NCBI GenBank assembly: GCA_037447605.1
Contig: CM074813.1
Coordinates: forward strand, 632,372 to 683,454
DNA from: Zygnema circumcarinatum
Taxonomy: Eukaryota; Streptophyta; Zygnematophyceae; Zygnematales; Zygnemataceae
DNA length: 51,083 nucleotides
Direction of reading: 5' to 3'
The translations under genes and the position numbers were made by a program. Positions 35,501 to 46,270 of this stretch are shown here, one piece after another; the stretch's first letter is position 1; every line of letters starts with the position of its first letter. The notes under the pieces are model-generated. The model saw only the letters and a program-made list of their open reading frames with translations, was not told the origin of the DNA and did no database searches.

Positions 35501-38500
35501 AGGAAATGCATAGTTTCAGCCTAAAGGAAACTTACTGGGAGGCAGTTTTCTTCACACTTTGGATTTTCCAAGATTCCTTCTTATCTTCTGCATAGGCAGT
35601 GATCCTCACCAGTTACAGTCATTAGCACCAAGCAAATAGCCAAACTGCTAAAAACTTTCAGCTAGAATAGGAGAGAGAGAAAGCGGGAAAGGGGAAGGTG
35701 GATGAGGGTGGGAGAGAGGGGAGGGAGAGAAGGGGACGGTGCAGAGGGAGAGAGATGGGTGAAGAGGGAGGGGTAAAGGAGAGAATGAGATAACGAGAGA
35801 AAGAGAGAGAAGGGGAAGGAGAGGGAGGACGGGGAAGGGAGCGAGGGTGCGGGGACAAGCACAGGAGAAACCTAACAATGAGAGGAGGGGAGAGGGGGGA
35901 GGAAGAGATAGAGAGAGAGAGAGAGAGAGGGTAGGCTGAGAAACCAGTCTTCCAGCAGGATCACACCTGTCTGCGTAGTTGGCAGAGGCGAGTCGCTCGA
36001 CACATGATGCCCCCCTTCGTGACCTGCAGTACAACAAAAGCGACAACAACAACAGACACAGAAATCAGTCAGAGAGAGAGAGAGAGAGAGAAAGTGAGAG
36101 TGGTGGGGGGGAGGGGGAGAGAAGAGGGGACGACAGAGAGAGTCCCCCTAACTGCCCAACCCCCAAAACCCTAAACCCTTCCCCCCCCCCCCCCTTTGGG
36201 CCCCCAGTCTCCCACCTCGCAAGGGAATCGGGCGCGAGACGAACCCGAACACGGCGAACGGAGCCATGCATAGAGCCTCCGCCACGAAGGCCGCTCTCCA
36301 TGTGTTGAACTGCGCGGGCACAACGGCCCCGAGCATGTACCCGAGCGCGTACCCCGTCGGGATGCACAAATAGAACGCCGCCAACCACGAGATGCGCCGC
36401 GGGGGGGGGGCGCAGTCCGCGATGAAGGGGGCCGCAAGGTTCACGAAGGAGGCCTCGCCCACACCGACCAGCCTGAGGGGGAGGGAGGGGGGAGGGAGGG
36501 NNNNNNNNNNAAAACGTTAAAAGCCTTAACTAAACTGGCCAGGGAAAGGGAAATTTCAGAAAATATAAAGGTATAGCTCCTAAACCCTAAGAGTTCAAAT
36601 AAAAAAATGGGAAGATTATTTACCAGCTACATTCACAACATATGCTTTACAAGATGCGAGAATTTGAACATCCACCCAAAGGGAATTCGCAGCAGCTTGA
36701 ATCCCTGCGGAAATTCTGCACAGAGTTTGGAAAATCAGTTACACCATTTTATGGAGGGAGTTAGAGAATTTCTGAGAACTTTGTGAAACAGAAAGGAGAA
36801 CAGAAAACCCCCAAATTACAAATCACCAAGAGATCGGCCAATAGTTTTCCAGCATGTTACAGAAAATTTTAAATAAAAGGGAAAAAAATAAATTGAAATA
36901 GGAAATGCATAGTTTCAGCCTAAAGGAAACTTACTGGGAGGCAGTTTTCTTCACACTTTGGATTTTCCAAGATTCCTTCTTATCTTCTGCATAGGCAGTG
37001 ATCCTCACCAGTTACAGTCATTAGCACCAAGCAAATAGCCAAACTGCTAAAAACTTTCAGCTAGAATAGGAGAGAGAGAAAGCGGGAAAGGGGAAGGTGG
37101 ATGAGGGTGGGAGAGAGGGGAGGGAGAGAAGGGGACGGTGCAGAGGGAGAGAGATGGGTGAAGAGGGAGGGGTAAAGGAGAGAATGAGATAACGAGAGAA
37201 AGAGAGAGAAGGGGAAGGAGAGGGAGGACGGGGAAGGGAGCGAGGGTGCGGGGACAAGCACAGGAGAAACCTAACAATGAGAGGAGGGGAGAGGGGGGAG
37301 GAAGAGATAGAGAGAGAGAGAGAGAGAGGGTAGGCTGAGAAACCAGTCTTCCAGCAGGATCACACCTGTCTGCGTAGTTGGCAGAGGCGAGTCGCTCGAC
37401 ACATGATGCCCCCCTTCGTGACCTGCAGTACAACAAAAGCGACAACAACAACAGACACAGAAATCAGTCAGAGAGAGAGAGAGAGAGAGAAAGTGAGAGT
37501 GGTGGGGGGGAGGGGGAGAGAAGAGGGGACGACAGAGAGAGTCCCCCTAACTGCCCAACCCCCAAAACCCTAAACCCTTCCCCCCCCCCCCCTTTGGGCC
37601 CCCAGTCTCCCACCTCGCAAGGGAATCGGGCGCGAGACGAACCCGAACACGGCGAACGGAGCCATGCATAGAGCCTCCGCCACGAAGGCCGCTCTCCATG
37701 TGTTGAACTGCGCGGGCACAACGGCCCCGAGCATGTACCCGAGCGCGTACCCCGTCGGGATGCACAAATAGAACGCCGCCAACCACGAGATGCGCCGCGG
37801 GGGGGGGGCGCAGTCCGCGATGAAGGGGGCCGCAAGGTTCACGAAGGAGGCCTCGCCCACACCGACCAGCCTGAGGGAGGGAGGGGGGGAGGGAGGGAGG
37901 GAGGAGGGGAGGGGGAGGGGGAGGGGGAGGGGGGAGGGGGAGGGGGAGGGGGAGGGGGAGGGGGAGGGGGAGGGGGAGGGGGAGGGGGGAAGGGGAAGGG
38001 GAGGGGGAGGGGGAGGGGGAGGAGGGAGGGAGGGAGGGGGGAGGGGGAGGGGGAGGGGGAGGGGGAGGGAGGGAGGGAGGGAGGGGGGAGGGGGAGGGGG
38101 AGGGGGAGGGGGAGGGGGAGGGGGAGGGGGAGGGGGAGGGGGAGGGGGAGGGGGAGGGGGAAGGGGAAGGGGAGGGGGAGGGGAGGGGAGGAGGGAGGGA
38201 GGGAGGGGGGAGGGGGAGGGGGGAGGGGGAGGGGGAGGAGGGAGGGAGGGAGGGGGGAGGGGGAGGGGGAGGGGGAGGGGGGAGGGGGAGGGGAGGGGAG
38301 GAGGGAGGGAGGGAGGGGGGGAGGGGGAGGGGGAGGGAGTAGGGTTCAGAATGTAGGGGCTAGGAATGGAGGGAGAGTTGGAGTGACAGAGAAATGGGGG
38401 ATGGGGATAAAGACGCAGAGGAGAAAGGGGAATGTGGAGAAAGAAGCCTTATATGGAAGAGGAACAAGGATGATATACGCGCTGACGAAACGAGATCGAG

Positions 38501-39750
38501 CACGAGAGAGAGTAAAGAGAGAAAGAGAACGAGAGAGAGCGAGGGAGGGAGAGAGAGAGAGAATGCGAGAATTAAGATCGAGAGGAGAGGAGAGGGAGAG
38601 CACTAACATGCGGCAAATGAAGAGAGTCCACAGCCCTGTGGAGAAGGCGCAGCCGAAGACCGCCAGGGTCCACACGCTCAGCCCAATCCCAATGAGGCGG
38701 AAAGCAGGATAAAATTTTGCGCCCTCCGCAAAAAGAGGCGACGCCACCAAAAGGCCCACCATGAAGGCAGCGGGAAGCAGCCCGTCCTCAAAATTCGACA
38801 AGCCAAAATCTCCTCTGAAAATAATTGCAAATATGACCCTCTTCAGAAGGGTCAGTTTTAGGCAAGAGCCTGCGGACTGTCGAAGATTCGGCTGCTCGGT
38901 TGATGAAGTTTTTGGGTTTATGGTTATTGATCTTTGAGGGTTTTGGAATTGAGGGTTTTTGATATGAGGGTTTCAACAATGAAGGAATTTAAGGAGCCGA
39001 GGATTAGTGTTGTAGAGTCTTAGGGCTTGAGGGGCTCCGGGTTTCAATGCTTCAAGAGTTATGGTTTTCAGGTGTAAGCGTTTTCAACTTGAGGGTGTTG
39101 GAGTTCCCAAGAATTTAGGGTTTAAGAATTTAAATCACTCACTGAATTCCTGATCCTTCGAAGCACGCGCGATCGGCATCTGGAGGACAGTCTTTTTGAG
39201 GCGCCTGCCCGTTCACACCATTGCTGGCAATGGCTCCGCGGTCAATGTAGTTGAGCATGTTGATGGTGCAGAATATGATCAGCATTCTGCAAAGATGCGG
39301 AAGTGTTTCTTAAGCAGAGTTTCGTTAGGGTTTTGCAATTTTTTAGGGTTCAGGAACGCTGAGGGTTTCAAAACGCGCAGGTCTTTCGGGTTTTGAGAAT
39401 TTTGGGGGTTCAAGAACGCTTTGGATTTCAGGATTGCAGGGTTTGGAGGACCATGAGGGACTCAGGGCCTTTTAGGGTTAAGGTTTCAGGGCTTCAAGTT
39501 CGGATATTCAGGGATTGCAGCATTCGAGTTCCAAAATGGGGAACAGGAAATGTCGAAAGATGAATTTGGAAGCCATTGTATTGAGAAACGAAGAAATTCC
39601 AGGCGGAAAGGGAAGGAAGGAGAAAGAGAGAGAGACGGAGGGAGCGCGAGAGCGACGGAGGGAGAGAGAGAGAGACAGAGGGAGAAGGAGAGGGCGTTTC
39701 CTCTCTCACCGTGCAGGCGTGAACCATGCCGGAATGTCCCCTGCCTCCAT
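32600..39750 (-). CDS. SPNS: Spinster-like MFS transporter (sphingolipid/lysolipid transporter family)
   Basis: Twelve exons: 39750-39710, 39286-39143, 38814-38608, 37870-37614, 37422-37366, 36986-36935, 36715-36624, 34805-34615, 34248-34129, 33545-33417, 32951-32873, 32643-32600. All phases join: 1413 bases, 470 residues, close to plant SPNS length. Multi-pass MFS protein. Landmarks: WFTPAR; LIIFCTINMLNYIDRGAIAS with SNGVNG (first helix); GLSNFEDGLLPAAFMVGLL; RLIGIGLSVWTLAVFGC; VGVGEASFVNLAAPFI; LCIPTGYALGYMLGA; FVIGAYAFWGPKA; HLLGDVPSPPVLGAIQDW. These match the plant spinster group, proposed to move sphingolipids or lysolipids across endosomal or vacuolar membranes. Intron 33546-34128 has a GC donor (ATCCAG|GCAGGC). 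The stop lies in AAAACCCTAAAACC. Exons 4-7 also occur before the N gap (36472-36216, about 36021-35965, 35587-35536, 35316-35225) as an overlap duplicate. Confidence 0.87.
33590..34120. repeat. GGGAGG/GGGGA purine block in SPNS intron
   Basis: CCCTCC-rich in the transcript, filling the GC-AG intron 34128-33546. It contains two near-identical copies of a GGAAGGAGGGATGAAGGGGG segment about 95 bases apart (about 33893 and 33988). Confidence 0.8.
36501..36510. other. Assembly gap (10 N)
   Basis: The left side ends in a GGGAGG run within the SPNS intron. The right side restarts with sequence identical to that at about 35112. Confidence 0.99.
36511..37880. other. Duplicate of about 35112-36482 (probable contig overlap)
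   Basis: The offset is 1399 bases, falling to 1398 after a poly-C run one base shorter at about 37580. It repeats SPNS exons 4-7. The copy continues rightward into a long GGGGGA array where the left contig stopped. Confidence 0.9.
37875..38337. repeat. (GGGGGA)n array, about 460 bases
   Basis: Almost pure GGGGGA/GGGAGG on the plus strand in SPNS intron 3, with a higher-order unit of roughly 100-180 bases marked by GGAGGGAGGGAGGG interruptions. It is likely to form G-quadruplexes and is a plausible cause of the adjacent assembly break. Confidence 0.9.
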
Positions 39751-40614
39751 ATCCCTCTCCCTCTCCCTCCCTCTCTCCCTCTCCCTCTCCTCCCCATCCC
39801 CGCCCTCCAGCAGACCCGCCATGGCGCTTCACCCTCCCTCTCGCTCTCTTTCCAGCTGGCCTTGCAAGGCTCCCAACGGTTGCCCGAGATTCCGCGCTAC
39901 TGTACGTCCAAAAAATTGTACAACATTGCAATCCGTACAGTATCAGTTAACTGATGTTCTGTTAGTTGTGCAACCGGAAGTGTGCCGTACGATTCAACAG
40001 ATAGCAATCTATGGAACGCAGCAGTTAAACAGTTCAACAGCCAAACTGTTCATATAGATCTTTTTTAAATTAAACGACTCAACGATCAGATGACTTTAAA
40101 AAGGGGCCGGTTGGAAATGAGGGAGGGTTTTTTGTCGTGTAGCGAAGTCACCAAAAAGTACAGTTGCCAAAAGCGGAGGGTCCCTTCAGCCGTACGGCCG
40201 CAGGGACCCGCCGGTGACCGAGGGACCTCGCTGCCCCCTCGGATGACGCTGGGCGGCAACCGCTGGGGACTTTTGGGGACTCACCGTACGGTATGGTACA
40301 AAGCCGGAAACATCTGATCGTACGGCTTGAGCTGTGTTTTTATTCCAGCCAATCCGACTGCTGTATGTTTGTTTTTTGGGCTCTGGCCTTATTTGGACTG
40401 TCCGATTCAGGTAGAGGCGTGCGCATAGCGCTACGATCCAATTTGGTGTGCATTAACGTGGTCGAAGCAAGAAAGCCACACTAGTTCTATGATCATTCTC
40501 ACAGTCCCGCTCGCCGTTTGATTTTCTCGAGTTCTCCATAGAGCGGCACGTCAAAATTTTCCCGTTGGGCCCCTCGCCCCTCCCCGCCTTACCGCCCGAC
40601 CGCCCTCCGACGCC
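39751..40614. promoter_or_regulatory. Shared upstream region, SPNS (-) / MetAP (+)
   Basis: Contains several GTAC-core palindromes: TGTACGT near 39901, CCGTACAG near 39933, CCGTACGA near 39983, CCGTACGGCC near 40191, CCGTACGGTA near 40283 and CGTACGG near 40319. A GA tract lies near 39611-39690, inside the SPNS transcript. No TATA box could be assigned. Confidence 0.45.
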
Positions 40615-40750
40615 ATGGCGGCCGTGTGCTCGCCATGGCGCCCCGTTGCAGCGCGAGCGGCGCCCACCGCCATGGCCGCGGCGGAGCAGAAGTCCGCCTT
40701 TTGGGGAGGCCCGCAGCTGTTCCGCCTTCCTCGCGCTGGGGCGGCTCGAG
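40615..40750 (+). CDS. Candidate first exon (organelle-targeting peptide) of MetAP gene
   Basis: An ATG at 40615 opens an Ala/Arg/Pro-rich, acid-poor peptide (MAAVCSPWRPVAARAAPTA and onward) typical of a transit peptide, with a possible donor CGAG|GTGCGC at 40751. Organellar type-I methionine aminopeptidases need such a leader, and the downstream gene lacks one. However, the phase at this donor does not match the acceptor at 42321, so another exon or a different boundary would be needed. Confidence 0.3.
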
Positions 40751-40773
40751 GTGCGCCTACTTCGCCCTGCCGC

Positions 40774-41200
40774 GCTGAGTTCTAAACCCTTCGGCTTGTT
40801 CTCCTAGTCTTGCATTCCGCAGCATCCTGAACCTTAAAACCTTCGGCTTGTCCAATTATTGCATTCCGCAGCATTCTGAACCCTGAACCCTTCGGCTTGT
40901 TCTCCAAGTCTTGCATTCCGCAGCATCCTGAACCCTAAACCCTTCGGATTGTTCTCCAAGTCTTGCATTCCGCAGCATCCTTAACCCCGAACCCTTCGTC
41001 TTGTTCTCCAAGTCTTGCATTCCGCAGCATCATGAACCCTGAACCCTTCGGCTTGTTCTCCTAGTCTTGCATTCCGCAGCATCCTTAACCCTGAACCCTT
41101 CGTCTTGTTCTCCAAGTCTTGCATTCCGCAGCATCCTGAACCCTAAACCCTTCGTCTTGTTCTCCAAGACTTGCATTCTGCAGCATCCTGAACCCTGAAC
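40774..41200. repeat. 52-base tandem repeat, about 8 copies
   Basis: The unit contains CTTGCATTCCGCAGCATCCT, GAACCCTGAACCCTTCG and CTTGTTCTCCAAGT. The period is 52 (for example, ATTCCGCA at 41071 and 41123). It fades rightward into telomere-like GAACCCTGAACCCT sequence to about 41650. Confidence 0.85.
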
Positions 41201-42303
41201 CCTGCGCGCTGCACTCTCTGAAACTTGCACTAATTCTGTGTTTGAACCCGCGTACTCCTTACTGTCTGAACCCTGGGCTCCGCATTTTTTCTGCACCCTG
41301 AACCTGAACCCTGAATTTGACGTGCTAGTCCCTGGAATTGGCATTCCGAGCCCTGAACCCTGCCTCACCTTGACTTGCAAGCCCAGTACTTCAAATTCAT
41401 GCATCATCAGCCCTGAACCCTGAACCCTGGACCCTGCGCTCTGAATCTCGCAGCGTAAATTCTGCATTCTGAAACCTAAGCTATTGACTCTTGTCTCTGA
41501 GTTCTTAGCAAACCTCCGTTTTGTTTGCTGTTTTGATCCTTAAACCCTCAGCCCTATTCGGCATTTCAAAGACTTGCTTTCTGTCCCGGAGCCTTGAACC
41601 CTCGACTAAGTTTATGTCTCGGTCCTTAAGGCTGTGGCCCTGAACCCTGAGCTTTGAATTTTCTTTGATAATTAAATAGACTTGTAAAGAATATCGTTTT
41701 CTTACATTGATATTTTGGTACATAAATCAACGCCTCTGCATGCAAATTGTGTTTTTTAAAAGCAATTTTTCTGAAGGCAGTATTGAACCGATGTGGTGAA
41801 GCTGTCAGGTACCAAAGCAGCGCCGCGGGGCTTTGTAATTCTGATGGCAAGGAAGCGGCTTGGATTCGCTGAACTTTTTTCAAAGGCGAGGTGAGACACT
41901 GAAGTGTCCGGGGAAGGGGAGGGAGGGAAGGGGAAGAGAGAGTGGGAGAGAGGGGAGGCGAGAGAGAAAGAGAGAGTGGTGAGGGAGGGATGAGGGGGTC
42001 GAGAGAGAGGGGGGCTAGAGTGAGAGGGGCCGAGAGAGAGAAGAAGGGAGTGAGGGAGGTGGGGGAGAGAAGCCAGGTAGAGTGGAGAGATGTAATGCGG
42101 TAGAGAGTGAGATATGCAAGTTCGGAAAGAAAAAGTAATAATTTGTGAAATCTCGTCATCGAATGCTTGTTTCTCATTCCCTCAGGAAACTAGAGAACAA
42201 AAAAGGCCGAAAATGAAAACTAAATGTAGACGGAAATTTAACGCAGGGAGAGGAAAGAACAAGTGAAATACTAAGAAAATTAAACAAAAAGTTTTGATGA
42301 TGC

Positions 42304-44595
42304 ATGCCTCACCTCTGCAGTCCTCAAAAAATAAAACGCCCGCCGTTAAGGCCCGGAAATGTTTCGCCTCCGCTGCCCGTCCCCCCGGGCATCCTGAGGC
42401 CTCCCTACGCGGACTCGGGCAAGATGCCGAAATGGGACGATAAGTTTCAAATTCACGACGAGGAGGGCATTCGGAAGATGAAGGCGGCGGGAAAGTTGGC
42501 GGCAGAAGTCCGTGATTTCGCTGGAACCCTCGTGAAGGTGAGGGAGAGTGTGTGTGTGGGGGAGAGGGAAGGTGGGAGAGGGAGAGAGAGAGCGAGAGAA
42601 AGTGTGTGTGGGAAGGGGAGAGAGGGAGAGAGGGAGAGAGGGAGAGAGTCTGTGTGAGGGAAGGGGGAAGAGAGAGTGTGTGTGAGGGAAGGTGGGAGAG
42701 AGAGAGAGAGAGAAAGTGAGTGTGGGAAGGGGAGAGAGGGAGAGTGTGTGTGTGTGAGGGAAGAGGGAAGACAGAGAGAGTGTATGTGTGTGAGGGAAGG
42801 CGGGAGAAGAAGAGAATGTGTGTGTGAGCGAGAGAGAGAGAGTGACTAATTGCCTCTCTTTTAAGGTATCTGTCAATTCGCTTTTAGAGCTTAAACATCT
42901 TTAGTCTTCGAGATTCAGACTCCGTGTTCTAGTCGCTACTTCAACCCCACTTTCAATCTCCATTCTCCTTTTTTTTAGAAATTCTGCATGTATTGACTTG
43001 TAGAGTTTAGGGTTTTGGCTGCCTGGGAGCCTTCAGGTGGGAGTGACAACCGACGCCATAGACAAGGCGGTGCATGAAATGATCACCGCCGCGGGGGCCT
43101 ACCCCTCCCCTCTCAACTATGGCGGATTTCCAAAGTCCGTCTGCACCTCCGTCAACGAATGCATCTGTCATGGAATCCCCGACTCGCGGCCTCTTGAGGT
43201 GAGTCCAAGCACGGGATAAGGGTTCTTGGGGTTTTGGGGTTTTGGGTTTTTGGGGTTTTATGGTTTATGGATTTGGGGTTTGGGGGTTTGGCGGTTTGGG
43301 ATTTGGGGTTTTGGGTTTGGGGGTTTTGGGGTTTTGGGGTTTAGGGGTTTTGGGGTTTTGGGGATTTGGAATATTGGAATTTTAGAATTTTGGAATTTTA
43401 GAATTTTGGAATTTTGGTACTTTGGATTTGGGGGGGAATCTGGGCTGGAATCTGAGCTTTTTCAGTTTTGGGGTTTTTGGGGTTTTGGTTTTTGGGGATT
43501 TGGGGGTGTCAGGGCTTTGAGATTTTGGCTTTTAGGGTTTTGGAGTTTGAGTTTTGGGGTTTTTAGGTTTTGTGGGATTTAGGGATTCTGGATTTGTAAG
43601 CGTTTTGGGGCTTGAGGGTTGAAGTTTTCGGACTTTTAGGTTTCGACTTAAATAGTTTTTGGAGTTTAGAACTTTGAGAGGTCTGTTGGGGTTGTAAGTT
43701 CCTTTTGGTTGCAGGGAACTAAAAAGTTTCCAGAGTTCGAAGAACTTAATTTATTTTCTTGGCACCTATGTGGAGGGATGGATGTTTAGGATGGTGACAT
43801 CATCAACATCGACGTGACCGTTTATCTTGATGTGAGCTCTCGTCTCCATCTCTCACTTTTCTCTCTGCCCCTCTCTCTCTGTCTTCGCTCTCTCTGTTGT
43901 CTGTCTCTCACACTCTCTCGGTCTCCCGCTCCCCCTTTCTTTCTCTCCCTCGCAATCTACCTCTCTCCCCCTTTTCCTTTCTCCCACTCCTGTCTCCTTC
44001 CTCCCTCTCCTCTCTTTTTCATACTCTCGTTCGGAGCTATGCAGGGCTACCATGGAGACACATCCAAAACATTTTTTTGCGGTTCCGTTAACGAGGAGGC
44101 TCAGCGGCTTGTGGAGGTGAATTTTTTTTTTTTAAACACTCAAAATAAGCAAAATGTGTTGGGTCTAATTCTTGTTCTGCTTCGTTGCATTGTTTTCTAT
44201 TTATTTGCTTGATTTCTCCCTTATCTTCCTTTTTCTTTTTCTTTCTTTCCATTTTTTTTTGGGGGGGAATGACAGGTGACGAGGGAAGCGCTGGATAAAT
44301 CAATTTTGATGTGCGGACCTGGTGTCGAATTTAGAGTTATTGGAAACACAATCCAGTAAGCAGCTACACTCTTCTCTGAGAAAAAAAGGGCGAAAATAAT
44401 TTTATTTATGATTTTATTAAATTGAGGATGTCCTTTTTTTCCTCCCTCTCTCCCTCTCTCCTTCTGACCCTCCCTCTCCCCTTGGCGTTCTCAGTGACAT
44501 TGCGGACAAGCACAAGTACGGAGTTGTACGGACATTTGTGGGACATGGAGTCGGCCGCGCCTTTCATTCCGGGCCCACTGTTGTGCACTATCGTG

Positions 44596-44654
<59 letters not shown>

Positions 44655-45205
44655 TCTCCCGCCACTTTCTCTCTCCCTCTCACTTTTCTTTTCAGGTCAA
44701 TGTCAACTGCCTGACCATGCATACCCTTGTTGTGTGGACATCTATTCGCAGGAAACAATGACAGGTCGAAGATGGTGGTGGGCCAAACCTTCACAATTGG
44801 TACGCTGGCTTTCTGCACTGTGCCCTAAACCTTTCGAATTCCTAACAACCCAAACATTGGCTGTTTTTTTCTTTTTTTTTTTAAATCACATCTCGTTCGT
44901 TTCGATGCATTTCTCTCATTTTTTCTCTTCCAAAAATTGGAGGGTTTGAGGGTTCAAACTTTCCTGACTTCGAGTTTTGCAAAGAAAACATCTACTCTCG
45001 GCCATTCTTGTGAAACCGCGTCCTATTAAAATAAGTTCATTTTTTGCGGTTTTGGGGTTCAGAGCCGATGTTGACTCTTGGAAACCCGAAGGGGTACATG
45101 TGGGACGATGACTGGACCGTTGTGACGGAAGACGGGTCGCTCTCTGCTCAGTTCGAGCACACAATTCTCATCACAGAAACCGGCTCGGAGGTGCTCACTC
45201 CGTAG
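42304..45205 (+). CDS. MAP1: Methionine aminopeptidase type I (organellar MAP1B/C/D-like)
   Basis: Removes the initiator Met from nascent proteins; a metal-dependent enzyme of the pita-bread fold. Exons: 42304-42537, 43037-43198, 43790-43831, 44045-44116, 44276-44355, 44495-44592, 44752-44799, 45063-45205, giving 292 codons from the ATG at 42304. CTCTGCAG at 42313-42320 could instead be an acceptor, with the true start upstream. The N-terminal [19 protein letters not shown] block is typical of plant organellar forms. Active-site residues visible: His123 (ICHGIPD), metal ligands Asp140 (IDVTVYLD), Asp151 ([11 protein letters not shown]), His214 (GHGVGRAFH), Glu246 (TFTIEPML) and Glu277 (QFEHT). 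All five metal ligands are present, so the enzyme should be active. No zinc-finger domain of cytosolic MetAP1 is seen. Confidence 0.92.
42541..42842 (+). repeat. GA/GTGTGT-rich intron 1 tract of MetAP
   Basis: Begins directly at the donor (AAG|GTGAGGGAGAGTG). Tandem GAGAGGGAGAGAG and GTGTGTG segments repeat with a loose period of about 50-60 bases. Confidence 0.8.
43203..43620 (+). repeat. GGGGTTTT-like G/T tract in MetAP intron 2
   Basis: About 400 bases of TTTGGGG, TTTTGGGG and TTTTGGG runs starting a few bases after the donor GAG|GTGAGT. Many runs of 3-4 G make the sense strand a strong quadruplex candidate. Confidence 0.85.
44593..44692 (+). repeat. (CT)n after donor in MetAP intron 6
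   Basis: TATC|GTGAGTCC is followed immediately by about 25 CT units and CT-rich sequence. Confidence 0.85.
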
Positions 45206-46270
45206 CTTCACCTCGTGCGTTTAAAGGTGGAATGAATACCTGTTACCTCTGTTGGAATAAATAAGGAGAGAGAGTGAAAGAGAGAGAGAGTGAAAGTAAG
45301 AGGGAGTGAGAAGAGAGGGAGAGAGAGGGAGAGAGAGAGAGCGGGAGAGAGAGAGAGCGGGAGAGAGAGCGAGAGAGAGAGAGAAAGAAACGAACGAAAG
45401 AAAGAAAGAGAGGGTTGTGGGGGGGGCGGTAGACTCGCCAGGGGATGTCTGTTACATCAGCCTGCCGACTATTGGACTAATATTTTATAACCCGTAGTTG
45501 TCTATAAACTCATTTTTTTCCTTGTTTAACAAGTTATTTTATAACCTTGTTTTGGATCCTTCAGTTTACATGGCTGGAAATGTAATGTGAAAATGGCCGA
45601 TAACAGGAAGTTCTGGTTCGTGCATCTCCTGCTCTGCTCCTAAAATAAAAGGCTTTCGTTCACGTTGTGGGGGACACTACTCCCACGCCAAAAACAGTAT
45701 TATAATTTTGAACAAATAAACAAATTTACGCGACACAATGTGCGATCAAAATTCTCGATCAAAACGATTTAGTTAGCGTGAAAATTTACAAACCGAATTT
45801 GAGACATGAGTGGGACTAGTAGAAACTACCCCTTTTCCGTCTCCCTTCTCCCCCTCCCACTCCCCTCCCTCTACCTCTCTCTCATTCTCCTTCACCCTCT
45901 CCTCCCCCTCTCCCTCTCCCTCTCCCTCTCCCTCTCCCTCTCCCTCTCTCCCTCTCCCTCTCCCTCTCCCTCTCCCTCTCCCTCTCTCCCTCTCCCTCTC
46001 CCTCTCCCTCTCTCCCTCTCCTCTCCCTCTCCCTCTCCCTCTCCCTCTCCCTCTCCCTCTCCCTCTCCCTCTCCCTCTCCCTCTCCCTCTCCCTCTCCCT
46101 TTACCTCTCCCTCTCCCCCTCCCCCTTCCCCGCTATGACCCATTCCCTCACCTTGAAAAATGGAAAATTCTGAGCGTACTCTGGGATAAAAAATGACTAC
46201 TCAATGGACAACCCGAAACCAATATTCTCCTTTTCTATCGTACAGCTCCGCTCAGTGCACATGCGCTCAG
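45206..46270. other. Tail-to-tail spacer, MetAP / HDDC2, with (CTCCCT)n array
   Basis: Holds a GA tract at 45265-45420, AT-rich sequence, and a nearly pure CTCCCT hexamer array at 45840-46130. No gene is supported. Confidence 0.7.
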
